Shown here one piece after another: positions 43,838 to 52,975 of a stretch of DNA of 64,000 bases (positions within the stretch are counted from its first letter, which is position 1; each line of letters opens with the position of its first letter). Source of the stretch: Myotis daubentonii (Eukaryota > Chordata > Mammalia > Chiroptera > Vespertilionidae); the NCBI RefSeq assembly GCF_963259705.1, contig NC_081842.1, positions 178,315,849 to 178,379,848 on the forward strand, read 5' to 3'. The position numbers and the translations under genes are program-made. The notes beneath the pieces were generated by a model. That model ran no database searches. It was given only the letters and a program-made list of their open reading frames with translations, and was not told the origin of the DNA.

Positions 43838-44049
43838 CAGCGGTTCTCAACCTGTGGGTCGCGAGCCCTTTGGCAGTCAAACAACCTTTTCACAGGGGTC
43901 GCCTAAGACCATCCTAAATATCAAATATTTACATTATGATTCACAACAGTAGTAACATTACAGTTATGAAGTAGCAATGAAAATAATTTTATGGTTGGGT
44001 CACAACATGAGGAACTGTATTTAAAGGGCCAGAAGGTTGAGAACCACTG
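43838..44049 (+). mobile_element. SPIN-type non-autonomous hAT with perfect 8-bp duplication
   Basis: Inverted ends CAGCGGTTCTCAACCTG and AGGTTGAGAACCACTG. Interior phrases (ACAGGGGTCGCCTAAGACC, TTACAGTTATGAAGTAGCAA, ATAATTTTATGGTTGGG) are those of SPIN. CTCTAGAC flanks both sides (43830-43837 and 44050-44057), with TA at positions 4-5 as in Buster-group hAT targets. 212 bases, no coding capacity. The family is known to have spread horizontally among tetrapods, including vesper bats. Confidence 0.95.
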
Positions 44050-44057
44050 CTCTAGAC

Positions 44058-44261
44058 CAGTGGTTGGCAAACTGCAGCTCGCGAGCCACATGCGGCTCTT
44101 TGGCCCCTTGAGTGTGACTCTTCTACAAAATACCGACTTCTGCGCATGGGCCACGAAGTTTCGCACTGTACGTGCGCACCAGCATGTGGTATTTTGTGGA
44201 AGAGCCACACAAGGGGCCAAAGAGCCGCATGTGGCTCGTGAGCCACAGTTTGCCAACCATG
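44058..44261 (+). mobile_element. Non-autonomous hAT, CAGTGGTTGGCAAACTG family, abutting the SPIN
   Basis: Starts exactly after the SPIN duplication with CAGTGGTTGGCAAACTG. The right end is CAGTTTGCCAACCATG (one base lost from CCACTG). Internal ACATGCGGCTCTTTGGCCCC matches the element at 21356-21568. The right-hand duplication is not visible and seems eroded. Confidence 0.9.
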
Positions 44262-44584
44262 GGTCCTAATCAAATAGGAGAGGAAGAAGACACAAGTGAT
44301 CAATAATGGGAATAAAAGAGGGGGCAGCATTACAAATTCTATAGATATTAAAATAAGAACTAGGTAATATAAGCAACCTTATGCCAAAAAATTAACAATT
44401 TGAATGAAATGCACAAATTCCTTAAAATACTTAAATTACCAAAACTGGTTCCAGAAAAAAATAGAAGATCTGTGTTGCCTTAACACTACTAGAGAATTTG
44501 AAGTTGTTAAAACTTTCCCATAAATAACAATAAAGACTTCTGAGGTAAATCACATCAATCACATTAAGGGAGAAATAGTACCAG

Positions 44585-44969
44585 TCTATACTAATAAAAG
44601 GGTAATATGCTAATTAGACTGGGAGACCTTCAGGGACACCTTTCGGACATCCTTCCAGATAAAGCCATGGTGGTGGGGCCGAGGTAGAGGCAGTTAGGCA
44701 AGCAGGCCAGCAGGGAAAGGCAATTGGAGGCGAGCTGGCCAGCGGGGAAGAGGGGCCAGTTGGGGGTGAGCAGGCCAGCAGGCAGAGTGGTTAAGGGCAA
44801 TCAGGCAGGCAGGCAGGTGAGCAGTTAGGAGCCAGCAGTCCCAGATTGCTAGGGGGATGTCCAACTGCCTGTTTAGGCCCAATCCCAGTTCCAGATTGGA
44901 AAGGGTGCAGGCCAGGCTGAGAGACCTCCCTCCCCCAGCATCCACAAATTTCATGCACCAGGCCACCAG
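44585..44969 (+). mobile_element. Helitron (HeliBat-type) with mutated terminus
   Basis: Starts TCTATACTAATAAAAGGGTA and ends with hairpin-like ACAAATTTCATGCACC then GGCCACCAG. The terminal tetranucleotide is CCAG instead of CTAG. The 5' neighbour is G rather than A, so one end may be mis-set by a base. Repeated GGCA/GCCAGCAGG motifs in the interior. Confidence 0.82.
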
Positions 44970-45896
44970 TAATACATAAACTGTTTCAGGAAAGTGTGGA
45001 GGAGGGAATACTTCCCAATCCTTTTATGATGCTATCCTTATCCTGCTATAAACACCAAAGACTTTATAAGAAAGAAGATATTACAAACTAATATTTTTCA
45101 TGAGAATAGATGTAAAACGTCCTTTTTAAAATCATCAAATAAAATCCAGGAATGCATCCAAGTGGGGTTTATTCCAGAGATACAAGTTTAATTTAAAATC
45201 ATTTGACAAAATTTATATTCATTCATGTGTGTTTTTTTTTTAAAGAAATAAAACACCTCTCAACCAAGAACAGAAGGGAACTTCTTCCACCACCTGCTAA
45301 AGAGCATCAGTAAAAACATATAGCTAACATATGTAAAGATGAAAGACTGAATGCTTTCATCCTAAGGTCAGGAACAAGACCACTGACTTATTAACTTAAA
45401 TCACAACACACACAAAAAATTACTTAAAATGAATCATAGATCTGAATGGAAAAGCTAAAGCTATCCATTTCCAGAAGAAAACAGAGAGCAAAATCTTTGC
45501 AACCTCTATGTTGACAAGTATTTCTTCAATAGGACACAAATAGTATGAAAACAATTCGGTAAATTAGACTTAATCAATATTAAAAACTGCTCTTCCAAAG
45601 ACAATAGCAAGAGAATAATAAGACACCCCATAGACTGGTAAAATATTTGTCATAGATAAATCTGATGAAGGACAAGTAGCCAGATTATATAAAGAACTCT
45701 TACAACTCATAAGAAGACAAAAAATATTTTTGAAGTGAGCAAAAACTTGGAAAAGACACTTTTCGAAAGATACAGGAGTGGCTAATAAATAAGAGGCTCA
45801 ATATTATTGGTCATTAGGGAAGTGCAAATTAAAACCACAGTGAGATACCAGAACACATTGATTAAAATGGCTTAAGTTTAGGCTGATAATATCAAG

Positions 45897-46725
45897 TGCC
45901 GGAAGCCGGTCCATCCTTGCTGCTTGACACAGTCGCTGCAGGAAAGAAACATCTGCACAGCATATGTTTCAAGGGACCTGGCGTATATAGCATACTGTTC
46001 TTAATATGTTTGCTCCCCTTAGCGCTGTGTGTTTTAACCAAGGTCACCTCTCCGAGAAAGGTTGTTTCCCCAGGTAGGAATTTTTCCCTGAAGTCAGGGA
46101 GGGGATGCCTCTCCTAGAAAGGTTGTTTCCCCAGGTAGGAATTTTTCCCTGAAGTCAGGGAGGGCATGAAACTCCTTAACTAAGTGCCAGGCGGGTAATT
46201 AATCCCTTTAACTACGAACAATCATGCTTAAACTACATAATCTTTTCTCCCTGGAATGGAGATAAGAAACGCCCTAACCTTTGTAATAGAGATTGATAGG
46301 ATTGAATCAACTGGTATAAATACAGTTGTAACAAGACAGAAACACTCAGAACTTAGAACAGAATCAAGAAGACAGAACCTACACGGAGACTAGAGACAGA
46401 AGAACTTCGCTGGAGAGAGCATGCCGGAGGATCCTGGAGAGGGACTGGCCTCGGAGCCTAGAGACAAAGCTAGCGGGAGAACATGGCAAGGGATCCTGGA
46501 CTGAACCTGACTACAGAGATTGGCAGGAGAACCTGACTGGAACCTGGACACTGAACCTGACTGGAGATCTGAAGCAGAGCCTCTCTGGAGATCGAGACCA
46601 GAACTTGGCTGGAGATCCTGGCTAGGCTGCTGATCAACTGAACGCTGTCTCCGTGTCATTCCTTCTTCGCCGACTCCGTCTACACCTTTGGGGACCCCTG
46701 GACCCGCTGGGGCTGGACCCCGGCA
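45897..46725 (+). repeat. 5' LTR of the provirus
   Basis: Starts TGCCGG and ends CCGGCA (TG...CA inverted ends). A TATA-like box (GGTATAAATACAG) lies at about 46312-46324, a plausible core promoter. The U3 carries an identical 49-base unit at 46055-46103 and 46116-46164, part of a 61-base tandem period. From 46175 to its end it is identical to the 3' LTR by eye. Confidence 0.94.
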
Positions 46726-46727
46726 TA

Positions 46728-46745
46728 TGGCGCCCGAACAGGGAC
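46728..46745 (+). promoter_or_regulatory. Primer binding site complementary to tRNA-Lys3
   Basis: TGGCGCCCGAACAGGGAC, 18 bases, two bases after the LTR. This is the classical site for the tRNA-Lys3 primer used by some betaretroviruses and lentiviruses. Confidence 0.93.
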
Positions 46746-46750
46746 CCCCT

Positions 46751-46870
46751 AGGTAAGCGCCCCACTCTCGGGATGGATAGGACTCCACCATAGGAAAAGG
46801 GTGAATAGTCTTCGCCGACTCCATCCACACCTTTGGGAACCCCTGGAACAGGATTCCCCTAGGTAAGCCC
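46751..46870 (+). promoter_or_regulatory. Two potential leader splice donors in a duplicated leader
   Basis: CCTAGGTAAG occurs with GT at 46753-46754 and again with GT at 46863-46864. Each is a good consensus donor. Leader copies are about 46665-46790 and 46810-46914, and the primer site is absent from the second. Confidence 0.7.
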
Positions 46871-46975
46871 CCCCCATTGAGAACCCCACACTCGGGACGG
46901 ATAGGACTCCACCAGGGTACTGTAGACCCCCCTACAGAGGATAAGTAGGGTAAGAAGGTGGATAGTACAGAACTT

Positions 46976-47089
46976 AGATTGAGAAGATGTACCATACTGA
47001 GTCCAAAGAAAGAAGACTCTGTATTGATCTTTAGATTAAGAAGATGTGCCATACTGAGTCTAAAGAAAAAAGACTCTGTATTGATCTTT
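46976..47089 (+). repeat. 57-base tandem duplication over the gag start
   Basis: Unit 1 46976-47032 and unit 2 47033-47089 differ at five positions. Unit 1 holds an ATG at 46987 whose frame ends at a TAG (47032-47034) formed at the junction. Unit 2 holds the ATG of the remaining open frame. Confidence 0.92.
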
Positions 47090-47316
47090 TAACATATGTG
47101 CTTGCTAGCAGAGGAATTAAGGTTACTCCCAGTCAGACAGAACGTTTTATACAAGAAGTATGTCCATGCTTTTCTGAGGAAGGAAAGGTAAATGTAATGG
47201 CATGGGAGAAGGTAGGCCCAAGGAGCCTTATCCTTAACCCCACTGCAGCCTTTCTACCCTGGGAAAGTGCAGGATTGGCAAGCTCTCCCTGGGATGATAG
47301 ATCAGGACTCAGGTAA
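47044..47316 (+). pseudogene. gag remnant (N-terminal matrix-like part) of the provirus
   Basis: A 90-codon open frame after the leader. The position and charge pattern of the first 60 codons suit the amino terminus of a betaretroviral Gag matrix domain. The rest has no Gag capsid or zinc-knuckle motif and ends early, so the product cannot form particles. There is no myristoylation glycine at residue 2 (Cys there). The assignment rests mostly on position. Confidence 0.55.
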
Positions 47317-47400
47317 TAGCAGAAAGCGCCAATCCTACTCTTAAAATGGATACAAGAGAGCGTTTCAGGTTTTTCTTTTTAATGCTTGCTTTTAAAAAAT

Positions 47401-47413
47401 AAAAAAGGGGGAA
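47401..47413 (+). promoter_or_regulatory. Polypurine tract of the provirus
   Basis: Purine run AAAAAAGGGGGAA ends two bases before the 3' LTR TG, the normal place for plus-strand priming. Confidence 0.85.
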
Positions 47414-47415
47414 TT

Positions 47416-48140
47416 TGCCGGAAGCCGGTCCATCCTTGCTGTTTCAAGGGACCTGGCATATATGGCATACGGTTCTTAATATGTTTGCTCACCTTCTTGG
47501 CGCTGTGTTTTAACCAAGGTCACCTTTCCAAGAAAGGTTGTTTCCGAAGGTAGGGATTTTCCCCTGAAGTTAGGGAGGGAATAAAACCTCTTAACTAAGT
47601 GCCAGGCGGGTAATTAATCCCTTTAACTACGAACAATCATGCTTAAACTACATAATCTTTTCTCCCTGGAATGGAGATAAGAAACGCCCTAACCTTTGTA
47701 ATAGAGATTGATAGGATTGAATCAACTGGTATAAATACAGTTGTAACAAGACAGAAACACTCAGAACTTAGAACAGAATCAAGAAGACAGAACCTACACG
47801 GAGACTAGAGACAGAAGAACTTCGCTGGAGAGAGCATGCCGGAGGATCCTGGAGAGGGACTGGCCTCGGAGCCTAGAGACAAAGCTAGCGGGAGAACATG
47901 GCAAGGGATCCTGGACTGAACCTGACTACAGAGATTGGCAGGAGAACCTGACTGGAACCTGGACACTGAACCTGACTGGAGATCTGAAGCAGAGCCTCTC
48001 TGGAGATCGAGACCAGAACTTGGCTGGAGATCCTGGCTAGGCTGCTGATCAACTGAACGCTGTCTCCGTGTCATTCCTTCTTCGCCGACTCCGTCTACAC
48101 CTTTGGGGACCCCTGGACCCGCTGGGGCTGGACCCCGGCA
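47416..48140 (+). repeat. 3' LTR of the provirus
   Basis: Starts TGCCGG and ends CCGGCA. The U3 lacks the 5' LTR's 49-base duplication and a block near its start, and differs by substitutions in the first 170 bases. 47590-48140 is identical to 46175-46725 (551 bases, no indel, by eye). Confidence 0.94.
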
Positions 48141-48682
48141 ATCAAGTATTGTCAAGGATGTGTAGGAACTAAAAGTCTCAGAGGTGGCAACAAAACAATA
48201 CAACCACTTTGGGAAATATGTACTTTCTCATAAAGTTAAACATATATTGATATATTGACCCTACACTGTGGCAATTCCACTCCAAGTTATTTCTATAAAA
48301 CGTATGTTCACACAACAATCTGCACACAAATATTCACAACAGCTTTGTTGATATTATCCCAACTGGAAACAACTCAAATGATCACCAATGGGTGAATGGA
48401 TAAACACATTTTGGCATATCCATACAATGAAATATTTATCAAATCAACCAACCAATCAACCAATCTTCAGAGCAATGCAACACATGGATGAACCTAAAAT
48501 GCCATGTATACAAAAGTTTATATACTGTGTGATTCCATTTATCTATACATGAAATTCTAGAAGACAGCAACCTAATGTACAGTTACAAAAAGTTGCTTGG
48601 AAGTTTCTTGTGTTCAGGGGTGTTTGGGGTTAATTGATTGGATTGGCAGAAATAAACTTTTTAGGTGATGGTGGTGGATATC

Positions 48683-48717
48683 TTTTTTATTTTTGTATTT
48701 TCCACATTTACCTAAAA

Positions 48718-48753
<36 letters not shown>

Positions 48754-49117
48754 GTTATTATTATTACCTGAGTTCTTCCCCATGCTATTGTCTGTGTCCA
48801 TGGGTTATGCATATCTGCACAGATGTTCTTTGGTTAAACTCTTCCTGTCCCCCCTCAAATCCCCCTTCCCCCCCCACACACTGAGCTCTGTTATTTTGTG
48901 CCATATATCCATACCTCTGGCCCTATTTTGTTTGTCAGTTTATTTTATTCTTTAGATTCCACATATGAGTGAGATCATGTGATACTTGTCTTTCTCTGAC
49001 TAGCTTACTTCACTTAGCATAATACTCTCCAGGACCCTCCGTGTTGCTGCAAAGGGTAAGAGAGCCTCTTTTTTTTTTTTACAGCTGCATAGTGTTCCAT
49101 TATGTAAATGTATGGTT
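48683..49117 (-). mobile_element. Antisense bat-lineage L1 fragment in the old L1 3' UTR
   Basis: Reads as reverse complement of a distal L1: ATTCCACATATGAGTGAGAT, CACTTAGCATAATACTCTCC, TACAGCTGCATAGTGTTCC. GTGGATATC lies at 48674-48682 and 49118-49126, a 9-bp duplication. A (TTA)n run of about 50 bases lies at 48717-48766 in it, and T-rich sequence opens it at the left. Confidence 0.85.
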
Positions 49118-49229
49118 GTGGATATCCTGATTGTGGTGATGATTACATGGGTGTATACATTTGTCAAAACTGATTAAGCTGCACACTTACAAAGGAGAAA
49201 TTTTTTTGTATAAGTAATATTTCACAAAT

Positions 49230-49829
49230 CCTGGGCTCCCAGGATACTTCCCAAGGGTTCTGAAGGGAGGGTCCCTCACGTTTCTGGGGATTGCCCTATG
49301 AACCCCTGCTTCTTTGTTCTATGAATTCCTTCCTATCTCATTTCTTACCCAGTTCTCCTGTTCCAGTATATCTAGTGTTTCACCGGAAAATTCTCTTCAT
49401 CCCCCAATGCACCAACACAGAGCCATGCTGTACAGAGCATCTTATTGAAGGTTTGGTGATGAGGGAGGGAAGTCACATCACAGGAGAGGAAGCAATTAAA
49501 GCTGGCTGTCCAACAACACATTGGTGGCATTCATCATCTGCCCTTGAAGACGGTGACTCAGCCTCCACTCCTGGCTGCAGCCTGCCCGGGGCCTTGCTCC
49601 TTTCTCTCCTTGATTCAAGGGCTAAGACTCAGACAAGGGCTAACAATAGAAAACCCTCAAGTCCTATTATGTTGTGAAATAGAAAAATGTCAATCTTATG
49701 CCTTTTTTTGACATCTCCCATCATGATGAGTCCTGGTACCTACATTTGCAGAGTGCAAAATGCCAGCTGAAGTAACTTCTCAAACAAAAGAGCATTTATT
49801 TCCTAAAAGGAAGCTTTCCTAGATTAGTG
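49230..49829. other. Unique sequence, nothing recognised
   Basis: A 128-codon plus-strand frame (49291-49677) with no recognisable domain. Confidence 0.4.
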
Positions 49830-49965
49830 AGTTTCATCTAGGATCCTTGTTTAAAATGCACATAACTGTGCCCATGCCAGATGCACTGAATAAAAATGTC
49901 TTAGCCCAGAACCTTGGAGTCTGCATTTCAGCTAGCACACCACCTCACCAAACCTCCCTGCCTTG
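49830..49965 (-). mobile_element. MER5-type hAT fragment
   Basis: GATCCTTGTTTAAAATGCAC, CTTGGAGTCTGCATTTCAGC in MER5 order. Ends missing. Confidence 0.55.
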
Positions 49966-50394
49966 ATTTTTTTTAAAACCGTTTAAAACAGAAAAAATTA
50001 TTCTTGTTTTGTGATTAAAAAGTACTCCCAATATACTCTACATGTCCTCTATTCTGGGCTCACTCACCCGTGATTCCGGTAGTTGATATTTGCGTTTTAG
50101 GTATAGGCCTGGTTCCTCTCCCAGGTTTCGTCCCTGTGGCCCAGACTTTGGAAGACCCGCCTAACAATACAGCAGTGAGGGTGAAGCCACAAAAATGTTG
50201 TTGCCATAGTCTTTCCTATGGGCTCCCAGATTGTGTTTGAGGCTGGTGACCTGGGCAACATCTTCAAACTATGTAATATGAAGTCTGTCTATAGCTCTTT
50301 AAAGCACAAAGTCACCCCAAACAATGATCACTGCTCTTAATCACAGATGACTGTGGGCGGCCCACGCCACCAGAAGGTTTCACAGCAAACTCTG
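49966..50394. other. Unique sequence, nothing recognised
   Basis: No frame of note and no family recognised. Confidence 0.4.
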
Positions 50395-50990
50395 AAAACA
50401 TGCTAACTGCTGGCAAGCATGTGACTCAGCAATTCCCCTGCTGGGTATCTACCTGAAAAATTTGAAAACACTTGTTTGCAAAGATAGGTGTGCCCCTATG
50501 TTCATTACAATATATTCACAATAGCCAAGACATAGAAACAACCCAAGTGTCCTTTGATGATGATTGGATAAAGGTGTGACATATACAATGGAATACTACT
50601 CAGACAAAAAAGATGAAATGTTGCCATTTGCAACAGCATGGAATGATCTTAAGAGTATTGTGCTAAGGAAATAAGTCAGATGGAAAAGGACAAGAATATT
50701 TCACTCATCTGTGGAATACGAAACAAAAAGCAACAAATGAACTAACAAAACAAATTAAAAAACCAGACTCACAGATACAGACAACAGAATGGTGGTTACC
50801 AGAGGGGAAGGGGTTGGGGAGAAAGACAAAGAGGGTAAATGGGGTCAAATACAAGGTGACAGAAGGAGACTAGACTTTGGGTGGTGACCTCACAATAGAG
50901 TATACAGATGTTGTGTTATAAAGTCACACACCTGAACTTTATATAATGCAATTAACCAATGTTACCCCAATACATTTAATTTTAAAAATT
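50395..50990 (+). mobile_element. Old L1 fragment, C-terminal ORF2 end and 3' UTR
   Basis: AGCAATTCCCCTGCTGGGTA, TACAATGGAATACTACTCAG, CAACAGCATGGAATGATCTT, then a 3' UTR with GGTGGTTACCAGAGGGGAAG and AATGTTACCCCAATACATTT. Frame broken. Older than the 1-3985 copy. Confidence 0.85.
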
Positions 50991-50999
50991 AATCAGAGA

Positions 51000-51090
51000 A
51001 ACTTGTGAAAATGCAGGACCTGAGGCTTTACCCCCAGAAACTGTGATACAGTAAGTCTGGGCTTGAGGCACAGAAATCAAGGTGACTCGG
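51000..51090 (-). mobile_element. MER5-type hAT fragment
   Basis: ACTTGTGAAAATGCAGGACC, then AGTAAGTCTGGGCTTGAGG. Confidence 0.55.
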
Positions 51091-51344
51091 AGACAGGTGG
51101 TCTGAAGACGATGCATAACTTAGAGAATCATGGTTACTTGTAAGCTCTGTGGTAGCAAGGATGATCTGCCACTCTCCTCGAAGTGACCCGGCACCTGTCC
51201 ATCTCAGTCCCTGACATGCAGCAAGTGCTCGAGGAAGGACCTGGATTTCGGCTTTGGTGTGTGCAGGAGGGATGGTTCCAGATCCATCAATACAAACCAG
51301 AGAACCAATGGTTCCACAGTGTTCTTCTATGCCCCCTCAGCACT

Positions 51345-51500
51345 GCCACATTTTGAACACTTTGCTATGTGCCAGGCAGTTTATCTGATTTAATCCCCAC
51401 GATATCTCCATTGGGGATAACAGAGGCTCAGAGAGTTTGCTAGCCATCTAACGTCACATAGAAAGTAAGTGACAGTGCCCAGTTTCAGGCTAGTCATGAG
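51345..51500 (-). repeat. Antisense MIR fragment
   Basis: TATGTGCCAGGCAGTTTATC, GAGGCTCAGAGAGTTTGCTA. Confidence 0.75.
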
Positions 51501-51618
51501 CGATTGATCACCAGACCGAAGCACCTTCCACACAGCTCACTCCTGGGTTTGGAGGAAAGAAACTGGGAGGGATCGCACTTGGCCTGCCGGGGCAGGTGAG
51601 GCGTGGAACCCATCATCA

Positions 51619-51650
<32 letters not shown>

Positions 51651-52294
51651 CCATGCACGCATGTGTGTGTTGCCAGCAAATTCCTGATTATAAGTAATTG
51701 CTTAAAACAGATGAGATTTTCCCCTTGTAAGTAGATATCATAAATATAGGATATTAAATAGGCCTGACTTCATCCCCAGCCAATCAGCCCTTACTAGTTT
51801 GCATGCTACATATGTACAGCATGACTCAAAGGGCCCTCAGGCAGTGGGTGGGTTAAAAATCAATCAAACAATAATAATTTTCATGTGAGAACACCCTGGC
51901 TTCTCAGTTGGCTGTTCAGTTTATGGTGAGTCATGAATTTCCTTTTTAGGGTAATATCTATCATACAGCATGGCTGGTTATAGGGAATACGTAATATCAA
52001 CTATCTTATGGGAAACATGTTATTAAAACATTACCTAATGATAGATTTACCTGATAATAATCCCTAAGATTAAACAAAAAAGGTAAGGGAGAGACGGGAG
52101 AGGGATTGCAAGGAACAGAACGGTGAATAGGAAATAGCCATGGTGTTTGGAGGTAAATAAAAAAGGGTTTTGTCTGGAGCTGGGTGTTGCAATAATCCTT
52201 ACTGTAATCATGAGAAAGGAGGTGAGAGGAAGGGAGAGGCAGGGAAAAAATGGGGGAGGAGGAGTGAGGATGAACATTGAAAATTAATAACAAT
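51501..52294. other. Unique sequence with a (GT)n microsatellite
   Basis: A (GT)n run of about 15 units lies at 51620-51650. The rest is AT-rich and unrecognised. The 95-codon minus-strand frame at 52006-52293 has no domain. Confidence 0.4.
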
Positions 52295-52975
52295 AATGGG
52301 CACCTTTTATTGTATTGTTAGTATATGCAGGCACTGGGCTAATTATCTCACATACATCCTCCTCTTTTTTTGAATCCTCATTCCAGGATATGTTTGATTT
52401 TAGAGAGAGGAAGGGAGGGAAAGAGAGAAACATATGCCATGACTAGGGATTGAACCCGCAACTCAGCTGTGTACCCTGACCAGGAATCAAACCTGCAACA
52501 TTGTGGTGTATGGGACAATGCTCCAAACAACTGAGCCACCAGGACAGGGCCTCATTTCTATTCTCATTAAAATCCTGGGAGTCACTGCCACTACCATTCC
52601 CATTTCTCCCATTCCAGCCAGTTCTCAGAGTAAAGTGGCTAAGAACACAGACCTGGAGATAGACGTCTGAGCTTGCATCTCAGCTCCCTGTTTACTAGCT
52701 GTGAAACCTTCATTTTCTCTGCCTTGGCCTTCTCATCTGTGAAAGAGAGGCAATGGTAATTTTGCCCACATTATAAGGTTGTTTAGAAGACAAAAGAGAT
52801 GAATAGGTGAAGCACCTGTAAACCCAAATAAATGCAGCTACTATTGCCAGTGGAAAAAACCTGAGGTCAGAAGTTAAATCACTTGCCCAAGGTCACAGAC
52901 CTGGGATGGTGGCAGAGCTGGAATTTGAATTCAGCTCTGTCTGCCTCTAGCCTCCATGTGCTCTCAAACTTTCAG
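52295..52975. repeat. MIR cluster interrupted by a Ves SINE
   Basis: 52295-52367 antisense MIR 3' half (GGCACTGGGCTAATTATCTC), then Ves at 52368-52552, then a sense MIR 52628-52850 (AAGAACACAGACCTGGAGAT, TTTACTAGCTGTGAAACCTT) and an antisense core 52855-52975 (CACTTGCCCAAGGTCACAGA). Confidence 0.75.
52368..52552 (-). mobile_element. Ves SINE, diverged
   Basis: Tail GAATCCTCATTCCAGGATAT, GATTGAACCCGCAACTCAGC, TCAAACCTGCAACATTGTGG, end CTGAGCCACCAGGACAGGGC. Confidence 0.88.

Larger units (their letters stand above)
45891..48146 (+). mobile_element. Class II (beta-retrovirus-like) endogenous provirus, internally deleted, with both LTRs
   Basis: The 6-bp duplication ATCAAG lies at 45891-45896 and 48141-48146. 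Two LTRs (829 and 725 bases) bound about 690 bases of leader and a short gag remnant. Pol and env are absent. A lysine-type primer site and a 6-bp duplication fit a class II (ERVK-like) element. No functional gene remains. Confidence 0.94.
42155..49220 (+). mobile_element. Ancient L1 host element, split into six pieces by nested insertions
   Basis: Old L1 ORF2 and 3' UTR remain at 42155-42512, 43185-43829, 44262-44584, 44970-45890, 48147-48682 and 49127-49220. The pieces follow L1 order: endonuclease (CACATGGAACATTTAACAAG near 43303), the linker (GCAGCTAAAGCAGTGGTC near 43576), reverse transcriptase (GGGTTTATTCCAGAGATA near 45165), C-terminal end (GGTCATTAGGGAAGTGCAA near 45810, AACATATATTGATATATTGA near 48240), and 3' UTR (GGTGTATACATTTGTCAAAA near 49150). 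About 700 bases of reverse transcriptase are missing near 45380. The frame is destroyed. Confidence 0.88.

Noticed and set aside
46728..46745. Lentiviral origin suggested by the tRNA-Lys3 primer site
   Set aside because: Betaretroviruses also use this primer. The 6-bp duplication, LTR ends and long LTR fit class II better, and no lentiviral motif is present.
46390..47052. 220-codon minus-strand frame, with an identical part at 47805-48203
   Set aside because: It is antisense to the LTR and leader. The repeat at the second position is the other LTR, and there is no known retroviral antisense product with this layout here.
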